From Yponomeuta sedellus (taxonomy: Eukaryota > Arthropoda > Insecta > Lepidoptera > Yponomeutidae): a stretch of 64,000 nt of DNA. How positions within the stretch are numbered: position 1 is the stretch's first letter; each line of letters begins with the position of its first letter. The notes beneath the pieces are model-generated. The model was given only the letters and a program-made list of their open reading frames with translations. It was not told the origin of the DNA and searched no databases. Position numbers and translations under genes: made by a program. The stretch covers positions 12,315,501 to 12,379,500 of the forward strand of contig OW203727.1 in the NCBI GenBank assembly GCA_934045075.1, written 5' to 3'. Below, in pieces: positions 56,053-64,000 of this stretch.

Positions 56053-56469
56053 AACGGTGCCGAAACGTGGACGCTCACAAAGACTAACATGGAAAAAATC
56101 CAAGTCGCACAGAGAGCCATGGAGCGAGCCATGTTAGGCATTTCACTTGGTGATCGAGTGCGCAACGTTGCAATCCGACAAAAGACCAGAGTCGAAGATG
56201 TGGGCACACGGATCACAAAGTTGAAGTGGAGATGGGCGGGACACCTGATGAGACGGGATGACGGAAGGCGGACAAGGGCAGTCACGGAGTGGTGGCCAAG
56301 AACCGGTCGTCGTTCGGTGGGTAGACCACTTGCCCGTTGGAGGGATGACATTAAAAAAGCGGCCGGGGGTAAGTGGTCAAGATTGGCTAGGGACCGGGAG
56401 AGTTGGCGTGAAATGGAAGAGGCCTATACCCAGCAGTGGGCTTCATTCATGGGCTGGATGGATAAATAG
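56053..56469 (+). mobile_element. RTE-type LINE C-terminal fragment with target duplication
   Basis: A 417-bp 5'-truncated insertion. The frame reads ETWTLTKTNMEKIQVAQRAM, ERAMLGISLGDRVRN, KWRWAGHLMRR, GRPLARWRDDIKK and TQQWASFMGWMDK, then stops at 56467-56469. A 10-bp duplication ACTTACTTGA flanks it (56043-56052 and 56470-56479), with the 3' end exactly at the stop codon region GGATGGATAAATAG. It belongs to a different RTE subfamily from 44739-50908 and lies inside the piggyBac-like relic. Confidence 0.88.
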
Positions 56470-56794
56470 ACTTACTTGAGATTGAAACGCATTTTGTGCA
56501 ATAATTTTACAACACTGACTTTATGACGTTAGTGCCGGTCTGAAAAACTTCACCAGTTAAAACAATGAACTGAAATTGATAGCCATCTCGCTCTAGTACC
56601 GCATAGATAGCGAATCGCTGGGCTTTACTGTACGTGAGGCGCTTATGGTACGAATGTATGAATGCCTTAAATTGGGTGCCAATCGGCACCGCTAGGTTAT
56701 AATGGGTATTAGATGCATAGATTTACTGTCAAGTCAGGTGTGTAACTGTCGCTAAACATACATTAAAAAAATATGCAGGAAGGAATTGGAACCT

Positions 56795-57336
56795 CTTTCT
56801 TATTTGAGTTTTTTTTAAATGTATACCAGGGATATTTTTTACTACGTGGTTCAATTTCACTGAGGCTTTTTTTGTCTTTATGGGGTAGTTCTTGAATTGA
56901 AGATTTCATTAAGTAGATACTTAAGTAACGTTCTGTCACGCTCTTTTCTGGGAAATTCGAAGAGGCAGCACTACAGCTATTTACTTGTTGTACCAAAGTT
57001 GTTATCAAAAATTTTCATACCTATCATTTTGATTTCATTTCTGCACACAAGAAGTTGTGAAAAAAGCAACCTTCAGAATGGACGCAAAAAATGTAGCCGT
57101 TTGTTTATGCCGCAAAAAACGTGTATTTTCACACTCACATTCATCTAGCTAGAACTATAACAATTGGCTAGTAATATCGTCTTATACTATACTACAAATA
57201 GGTATAGGAAAAAAATCTGAAAGAGCTCGGAAAAACTGCGAGACTCGATTCCTAAACAATTTATAATATTTAAGTACCAACCTAATTGTACGGAACCCTC
57301 GATGCGAGAGTCCGACTCGCACTTGCCCAGTTTTTC
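56795..57336 (+). repeat. Dispersed repeat G, second copy
   Basis: The right end (GTACGGAACCCTCGATGCG, then AGTCCGACTCGCACTTG) matches 36398-36445. GTAGCCGTTTGTTTATGCCGC matches the CAGCCGTTTATGCCGC block near 36142. The left boundary is not clear. Confidence 0.55.
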
Positions 57337-57339
57337 TTA

Positions 57340-57620
57340 TTTGTGTCATCGATGGGAATTATCGGTCTTCCTGGCGTGGCGTTAACGTACGCAGGGTCCG
57401 TCCACAGTGTTGGGTTGTCCAGCATAACGTTTCCGAACTGTCAAAATAATGTACGCATTTGACAGCTGGTGTGACTTAAAAGAAAGTTAATGTCGATCGG
57501 CTAAGAACAAAAACTCTGATTCCGAAAGGTCGGAACTTCCGAATGATTTTGCACTTTCGATTCGGATTTAGGTTCCGATAAATTTAATTACGATTTTCGT
57601 TCATTTATTTAGGAGCGCTA
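57340..57620. other. No gene; partial old repeat
   Basis: A block at 57440-57505 (ATGTACGCATTTGACAGCTG ... GTCGATCGGCT) resembles 28030-28115. The rest is unassigned. Confidence 0.4.
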
Positions 57621-57634
57621 GTAACAAAGTTTAT

Positions 57635-57858
57635 TTTAAAAACCTATTTAGAGGCTAAAAATTCCACCCATGCCGGGATTCGAACCCGCGACCTCTGGCT
57701 ATCTGTGCCAGCGCTCTATCCAACAACAAAGCTAATGGGTGACTCACCGGCATCAGTGAAATTTCGAACCTTTTTACAATATTCTCTGTATTACGTACAG
57801 TCTTGTCCTTGTACAATTGTCCTTAGCACGGGTTAGTGTATTAAAAATAAAAATAGTA
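57635..57858 (-). mobile_element. SINE family A, full-length copy
   Basis: A 224-bp minus-strand insertion with a perfect 13-bp duplication TAACAAAGTTTAT (57622-57634 and 57859-57871). The tRNA-like body has a small insertion in the D-loop region (TTGTTGTTGGATAGAGCG). The B-box GGTTCGAATCC and both family ends are preserved. Confidence 0.9.
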
Positions 57859-58307
57859 TAACAAAGTTTATGTTTACACTTCTGGTATGCAACACAGCAG
57901 AGCCAACATATAAATGAACACATGTATACAAGCAGTATAAAATTCAAAAAAATATTAAACTGCTAAAAAGCACTATAATAATAACGATACATACCACAGT
58001 CAATGGTCCCGGGGGCGAGTCTCTAAAATGCATAGTTGATCAATAGAGTCATATTATTCCGGTAATTCACAGTATCGATAGTCTAGTAACCAATCGCATT
58101 GCAATGGTATAACCCGTGCTACTTAACTCGACGCCTCGTGCGGTTCGCTCTTCTTCGCGAGAGAAGCCTATTTAATTTGCGCTGGTTATACCCCTGGAAT
58201 GACATTCTACCGCTATTGCTTTGTAGACAAGCAAACTGAGGCAAATAACAACCATTGTTGTGCTTATATCAGTCTATTGAAAAACTATGTAAGTATTAGA
58301 CTCTAGG

Positions 58308-58490
58308 GCCTGATCCCAAACTAGGATACCCTATGTTAATTAGACAAGGACACCACAAACATGTAACTGCACCCTGACTGAGGCCATTTGTGCAAATTTG
58401 CGGCGGCTCCCAGTGTGAATCGATCTCACGACCTCCAGCCGATGGCAATCAGACTTGATACCGCTAGAGCAACAAGGCAGCCAAACGCAC
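58308..58490 (-). mobile_element. tRNA-derived SINE (family C)
   Basis: Minus-strand copy: tRNA-like head (CTCTAGCGGTATCAAG; GGTCGTGAGATCGATTC as B-box-like) on the right, then GTGCAAATGGCCTCAG, TGTTTGTGGTGTCC and the 3' block AGGGTATCCTAGTTTGG on the left. It is the most complete C copy. Confidence 0.65.
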
Positions 58491-58847
58491 CTGACTGGCA
58501 ATGATGATGATACTGCGTCAGCTTGCGTTTGCCTGACAGGAAAACGCAAGCTTCTGGCATCTGGGATGCACAGAAACCAGTCTACAAATGGGAACATTTC
58601 GCCTCCCGATCACCAACACTTTCAAGTTCTAACATGTCAATGTACCCAGATAACAATGGTTCATGCGGAATTGATAGATTTAATACACAATTGGGTTAAA
58701 ATTATATCGATATGAAAAAAATATTCTACAAGATAACTGCAATTTCCTATATTGAAAGGCGCTCGCAACTCGCAACTTATGGCGTCATATTTTGCGCCCG
58801 ATTGATATGGAGCGTTTTTACTTTTCGACAAAATATGTTAGGCCTAG

Positions 58848-59213
58848 GAAACGCTCGTGGCCTAGGCGAACCGAGTGATTGGAATCAATCACTTGAGTTA
58901 AGCAACAACAGGCGCGGTCAGGTGCAGGATGGGTGACCGTTCAGTGACTACCGCTAGTGGCATTTTTAGAGCGCTTCCGTGCTTCGCAAGGCACGTTAAG
59001 CCGTTGGTGCCGGTTGTCATGTAATGGCAGTCGTTAAGCCATGTCAGAGGCTTTATGGGCGGCTTGATAACTTCTGACAGTAAGGCCTGCCACTGTCTTA
59101 CAATCCTCCACCAACCCGGACTTGGCCCCCGTGGTGGAGTATGGCCTAACCTTTCTGCGATGCAGGAAGAGACCCGTGCTCCAGCAGTGGGGACTTACAA
59201 GGGTGGATAACGA
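58848..59213 (+). mobile_element. SINE family B, full-length copy
   Basis: Runs from AACGCTCGTGGCCTAGGCG to GGTGGATAACGAACG. The 5S-like box A and box C segments and the CCAGCAGTGGGGACTTA tail are present. No target duplication could be defined with confidence. Confidence 0.85.
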
Positions 59214-59392
59214 ACGATATTACGAAAATTGGTAGCTCTAGGAATGGAAGGTAAGTAAGTAGAATTATAGTAAGCATAACTATTTAAAAATCTATAAAAG
59301 TAAGTTCAACCAATCATACGGGGCACATCAGACCTGTACGTCACAAGAGATGATTTTATGGATGGGTCTACAAATGCTATAAAAAGTTCTAA

Positions 59393-59795
59393 GCCATTTT
59401 TAGATTTAACTAACTCGTTGGGTCACCCAACGAACTTCGTACCGCCTAACAGTCGATTCTTTATTTTTTTATTTTTCCCTCCGTAAGAAGCATCCTCGTT
59501 CTTCAACTTTCAAGGAATATGCTAAAAAAAGATTTAGCGAAATTGGTCTAGCTGCTCTCAAGATTTGCGCTTACCAACACATTCAGCGATTCATTTTTAT
59601 ATTATAGATAGACTAGCTGACCCAGCGAACTTCGTACCGCCTATCAGTCGATTCTTTAATTTTTTTTATTTTTCTCTCCGTAAGAACCATCCTCGTACTT
59701 CAAGGGATATTCTAAAAAAAAATTGCTAAATCGGTTCAGCTGCTTTCGAGATTTGCGCTTGTCAACACATTCAGCGATTCATTTTTATATCATAG
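59393..59795 (+). repeat. Two tandem ~210-bp repeat units
   Basis: Unit 1 (about 59405-59615) and unit 2 (about 59618-59795) share ACCCAACGAACTTCGTACCG/ACCCAGCGAACTTCGTACCG, CAGTCGATTCTTTA, CCGTAAGAA.CATCCTCGT and CAACACATTCAGCGATTC. The junction carries GACTAGCTGACCC. This type of end is common in lepidopteran repeats; the class is not assigned. Confidence 0.7.
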
Positions 59796-59799
59796 AAGA

Positions 59800-60655
59800 T
59801 ATATTTTCCTTGAAATAGGAGTATGTAAAATGTATAATTCTTTCAATCTTCATTGTAATTGGTCTACTCAGCATCGCAATATTAAACAATATCATTAAAA
59901 TGAAAAGCAAATTCGGTCTCGTGCTTTGTAAAAGACTCAATAAGCATCCATTTGGTTAATTTTTAGTCCACAATAGGCAGCTTATCCCATTTCTGATTGA
60001 GAATCAATACCTTTGACTTGTTGGTAAGGTTTTACAGGACGGCATCAAATTCGATTGACAATTTTAAGGGGACAAACCAAGATTTGGAATCATGATTGCA
60101 CTAGTTTTATTAAAAATGGGACGTCAAAAAAATGTGTTACTCCAAATTAGTGTACGCAAAACCCAAACGAAAAAAATATTTAATTGAAAAAAAACAGCGT
60201 TTTTTGAGCGTTTTATAGGCAGAGCTGGTCCGCTCAAATGATCTTTTGATTGTGTACGCATATGAGAGGACAGATTCTTATACATTGAATATATTTAAAA
60301 AAACACTTTGAATTGATTCACAGTTTCAAGCAGCGGTCGGAAATCCCGAATATTTACTGACGACCATATCCTGGTATTTCAACAAGCACTCATAATTATT
60401 CTTCTTGCAAGTCTGTTTTCATTCTCCCTTAATACTTTAAAAAACGTCATTATGTAACGATTTGAAGATAATTTTATAGTGATAACATTCATCACAGACT
60501 CGGCGTTGCTCAGCTCACATCAATGATGTGAGACAGATCTTAGACAAGGTGATGAGTATCGTTCAAAGTTTAGAGACAGTGCCTTATCAGATGAGTATGT
60601 TTTATCACCAACATCTTCACTGATTACAAATAATAATAATAACATCCAAACAACG
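59800..60655. other. No recognisable gene
   Basis: AT-rich. A short piece of repeat I (AGCGGTCGGAAATCCCGAATA) is near 60335. Otherwise nothing seen. Confidence 0.4.
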
Positions 60656-60657
60656 CA

Positions 60658-60985
60658 ATCGTTGTTCTGGTTCCAAACTAGGATACCCTGTGCTATCAAT
60701 AGATAGATAGATAGATATATTTATTGCATACCAGTAGATAAAGTACTTAATATCTTGTTCTTAGTTGTATAAAATCGGCGGTCTTATCGCTAAAATCTCT
60801 TCCTGAGCACCTTATGACGGACAGGACTGGCTATGTGATAGAAACTGGCCAAGGACACCAGTAACATGGAAATGCACCCAGACTGAAGCCATTTGTACAA
60901 ACCTACGGCGGCCAGTAGGAATCGAAGCCGCGACCTCTAGCGTGGTAATCAGACGTTATATCGCTAGACCAATGTCAGTCAGTCA
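60658..60985 (-). mobile_element. SINE family C interrupted by another repeat
   Basis: The left block (TTCCAAACTAGGATACCCTG) and right block (GGACACCAGTAACATGG through the tRNA-like part with GTCGCGGCTTCGATTCC reversed) are separated by ~145 bp beginning with an ATAG microsatellite (60703-60720) and ATTTATTGCATACC. That insert looks like a LINE 3' end. Confidence 0.6.
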
Positions 60986-61399
60986 GACAATGTAAGCGAA
61001 CCGTTTCTGTAGCTACCAAGCAAATTAAACTTTTAGCTAATCCAAAAGCGGCAATAAGGGTAAAACACACAATTTCATGCCGCCCACTTCACGCCACAAT
61101 ATCTTCTGAATAAATAAAGAGCTCAATTCAGTAGGAGGCCAAAAGGACGCTTGAAAGTTGCTTGCTGACAACGGACAGTTTTACACTGGACGATATCCTC
61201 TGTGATATTGACGACGAAGATGTTTTTGCAGTCACCAGCCGATTGAGGCCTTAGTAAACAATCGCTTGTTCTGAGACCTAATTACGCGCGCTTAGTCATA
61301 TCAGAAACCTGATGTTTGCGATGTAAATTAGTATCGAATTATTTGACAGTTAGACGATTGGAATCGTTCAGGATATGGTGTGCGTAATATAGAACCTCA

Positions 61400-61558
61400 A
61401 CGAATATATCCTATGCTGTGATAACCAAGCGAGGACATCACAAACATGTAATTACACTCAGGCTGGGGTTATACAAACCAAAGTACAAATCTACTGCTGT
61501 CTCAGCGGAAATTGAACCTACGTCAAGCGTGTTACCGCTAGGCCATTGAGACAGTGTA
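61400..61558 (-). mobile_element. SINE family C copy
   Basis: Shows TATATCCTATGCTGTGATAA, GACATCACAAACATGTAATT, ACAAACCAAAGTACAAATC and a tRNA-like end with GGCCTAGCGGTAACACG reversed. It is partly decayed. Confidence 0.55.
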
Positions 61559-61559
61559 A

Positions 61560-63600
61560 ATGAATGAATTTGTCGTGTCGTTACGGTTATCTTCCAATGT
61601 GAAACCTTAGAGTATAATAAGTGTGAAACCGTTCAATGTCCTAGTGGTGTCACGCGCTGTGAAAAAGGTCAAAGAGGACTGTTAAAAAGATATGGGTAGA
61701 TATTGCAAGACTGTTTGGAATATTTATGTACATAATACAATGCATTAATGTCATAATTCCCACATCTTCCGCGCTTGTTAGTATCATAGCGAGGTACATA
61801 TTGTTCTTATGGGTTACTAGAGTTAAAATTATAAATAAATACTTTTAACAAATAGGGCTAGTGATCATGCGAAACATTATGGGAGATAATTCGTATTCGT
61901 AGCGAAAATGGTTTCACAGAATTAATAAGATGTTTAACCTCTCAGCCCTATGCGGTTAATTTTCTTTAATTTTAATAATATGAATTATTCTTTCATGCTT
62001 ACAAACCATGATATAATGCAACTTAACATCCTGTACCAACCCCAAGTTTCTTAGGTGACTTCACTTTGTTAGCTGATCAATATGATGATAAAGAAACAAG
62101 AAAAAATCCGCAGCACCACCCAAGAAACTTGGTTTATGTTCAATTAAATAAAATCATGTAATGACGCACACAAAAATGATTAACAGTACATAAAAGTAAA
62201 AGTACGCCAAATTGTACATGTATTTAAGTGCAATAAAAGTATTAATAAGTAAATAATACATTAAAATGTGAAAATTACTTTGCTAAATTCCGCTAAAAAT
62301 CCCACAAGCACCATGCGGTTAGGTAATGCACCGCCCCTCCTCCCATTTTTTCAAGCAGAAGTAACATGCGACGAACATACCATCACCAATGCTTGTGTCA
62401 GAAAATGCGCGGCAAAGTAATTTTCACATTTTAATTCTATTATGATTTTTCGCAAAGAAACGCCTGATTCCATAAAATAAATACATTGTTAGCCTAGGGG
62501 TGACAGTTCCTCACTAACTCCCGCGACAGGGTTTGGCGCCTAAGCGGAGCAAGTGCGCCTTAGTTGGTGGGACTAGATACTAGATAGGGGTCTTTAACCC
62601 GAGGTAAATACTGTGCCTTTCATTACAAATACAAGGAAAGTATAAACAAAACGGAAATGGTTTTATTTACTAAAATACGGATTCTTAAAACACTGCAGAA
62701 ACGCTGATTAACATCTCTGTCATGATTAAACTCCGCTGTGATGGAGATTAATCAGGGTAAAAACGTAACCATAGATTAAATTGTATAACATTACTTAGAT
62801 TTAAGAAATCATGGTTGTATTCTCTTTTCTGGTTGTGCTATAAAGAGTTCTCTGTCTAAAACGCCTCAAGAACTGTTTTAGTGACATCGTATTGTTATAA
62901 GGTCGTGAAACTAGGCAAAATTAAATAAAGATCGGATTTCTGCTTTCTCGCCTATTTTTTTCTGTTTATTACACTGACTATTTGGCCCTTTTTTTTTCAT
63001 TTTCATAATTGAATAATAATGCAGAGCATTTGCAAATGTGTTGCCCCAATCTGTTTTTTTTTAAAGAGATACCTGATAGTAAATTACAATAAAGTCAATT
63101 AAAAATATATATTCTTTAGTCACTACTTATCTTTAAATTGTACATCGCGCTAATTAAGTGGCTATACGGAAAGTTGGAACATGTTTCAACAGAAATGTGA
63201 GCATAGTACTATTTATTTAATAATTTGGAAAGTTAAAAACGACTCTCTAGGGCTTAGGGAAGATCGGTTTTAACCAGCTCCTCAGGCAACTTACTTCTAC
63301 TTACAGACTATGAGTAATGAAAAATACATTTTAATCACTTTAATCATAATGTCGAATCTGAGAGGATTCATTATCCGACAAAACTTAAGTAAGTGAATCC
63401 GGAATTGAGTTAATAATGTGTACGAGTAGTGCTTACGAAAGTTTTAGTTCCAAAATTCATTATCAAGTAATCGACTGGGAGTGAGCGATTAATATGTCTC
63501 CCAAGTAACGGGACGAATTCGAATTTTACGCGTAAATAACTTCGTATTCATAGTATCAACGATGATTGTAGCTCTAAACGATGGTTCATCAATGTATAAA
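61560..63600. other. No recognisable gene over ~2 kb
   Basis: AT-rich DNA with no open frame of interest, no SINE heads and no LINE motifs seen on either strand. Confidence 0.4.
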
Positions 63601-63619
63601 GTAGGCAAGGAATAATACC

Positions 63620-63825
63620 GGGTTTTTTTTTAATTCAACCCCTAAGGGGGCGAGAAGGGTTGCCAAAATGTGTATGGGAGGTATAGAGAATGTTGTCTAA
63701 TTTTCTTGAACCTTAAAATAAATAATTCGCCGTTTTTTTTTTTATTTAACCCTTAAGGGAGGGAACGGGGTTGTAAAAAACTAAAGTCCACGCGGACGGA
63801 GTCGCGGGCAAAAGCTAGTCTTTTA
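63620..63825 (+). repeat. Dispersed repeat ending GTCGCGGGCAAAAGCTAG
   Basis: Two related internal blocks (TTAATTCAACCCCTAAGGGG at ~63632 and TTATTTAACCCTTAAGGGAG at ~63742) are followed by CCACGCGGACGGAGTCGCGG and AAAAGCTAGT. This is a frequent lepidopteran repeat terminus; the class is not assigned. Confidence 0.55.
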
Positions 63826-63837
63826 TATGACTCAAGT

Positions 63838-63960
63838 AGGGCGGGATGGACTGTCAAACGCGATTGTATAAATTGACGTCGACTGTGACAATCGCGACCG
63901 GCGCGCTGCGTCGACGGGTGACATCGAGGCGTGCTCGCCGCGCAATCGCATCTCTTTCAA
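63838..63960. promoter_or_regulatory. CpG-rich patch at right edge, possible promoter
   Basis: It contrasts with AT-rich flanks. A TATAAA at 63867-63872 lies inside an inverted pair CGCGATTGT/ACAATCGCG, followed by a dense CpG run. No transcript evidence is available, and the next 40 bp start a repeat. Confidence 0.25.
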
Positions 63961-63966
63961 ACCATT

Positions 63967-64000
63967 GGTGTAAAATAACATTTACATACAAGCACATACA
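63967..64000 (-). mobile_element. SINE-like repeat (family E), cut by window edge
   Basis: TAAAATAACATTTACATACA and AGCACATACA match the start of the repeats at 4745 and 52850. Confidence 0.45.

Larger units (their letters stand above)
54794..56710 (-). mobile_element. piggyBac-like transposon, collapsed and nested
   Basis: The left end TTAACCCATTAT and right end ATAATGGGT (about 56700-56708) form a short terminal inverted repeat; TTAA on the left fits the piggyBac target site, while the right copy is mutated. Between them, minus-strand coding scraps match a piggyBac-type transposase (see 55140-55935). A palindromic GGTGCC-GGCACC motif occurs near 54929, 55887 and 56675. An RTE fragment (56053-56469) is inserted within it. 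Non-autonomous. Confidence 0.7.

Noticed and set aside
56034..56351. Minus-strand 105-codon frame
   Set aside because: Antisense shadow of the RTE C-terminal fragment on the plus strand.

Overview
This window looks like a stretch of a lepidopteran (moth or butterfly) nuclear genome. It is AT-rich, contains one spliced cellular gene, and is otherwise crowded with short retroposons and LINE fragments of kinds common in Lepidoptera (RTE-type 3' ends containing CAGCAGTGG, tRNA-derived SINEs, CR1-like 3' ends with ATTTC-type tails). No prokaryotic, organellar or CRISPR features were seen. The species assignment is inference.

The only convincing host gene is on the + strand at 37685-42827, in four coding exons. 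It encodes a predicted 1,376-residue type I membrane protein: signal peptide, cysteine-rich LRR cap, roughly 40 leucine-rich repeats, C-terminal LRR cap, one fibronectin type III domain, one transmembrane helix and a short tail. A splice acceptor at 37615-37616 implies an upstream non-coding exon. A GC-rich segment near 18.0-19.0 kb that ends in a GTAAGT donor is a candidate for it, unproven.

The left part (1-37.6 kb) is intergenic or first-intron DNA filled with mobile elements. These include a tRNA-related SINE family (family A; six copies with target duplications, two of them palindromic), a SINE family whose 5' part resembles 5S rRNA (family B; nine copies across the window), at least two other tRNA-like SINE families (C and F), CR1-like LINE remnants, RTE fragments, foldback elements and several perfect or near-perfect palindromes.

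Downstream of the gene (44.7-50.9 kb) is a nested pair: a 5'-truncated RTE-type LINE split by a complete Ty3/gypsy element with apparently identical 125-bp LTRs, an open gag-pol frame and a 5-bp target duplication. Further right are a collapsed piggyBac-like transposon split by another RTE fragment (54.8-56.7 kb), more SINEs and a CpG-rich right edge.

The most unusual signal is the palindromic form of family A. At 26754-26941 a perfect 188-bp inverted repeat without spacer carries two head-to-head tRNA-like promoters. At 32188-32338 there is an independent palindromic copy with a different axis. Both are flanked by their own 13-14 bp target duplications, so they look like genuine insertions. 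A truncated SINE at 10280-10513 carries at its 5' junction an inverted copy of the adjacent target DNA, a likely trace of the snap-back process that could make such palindromes.
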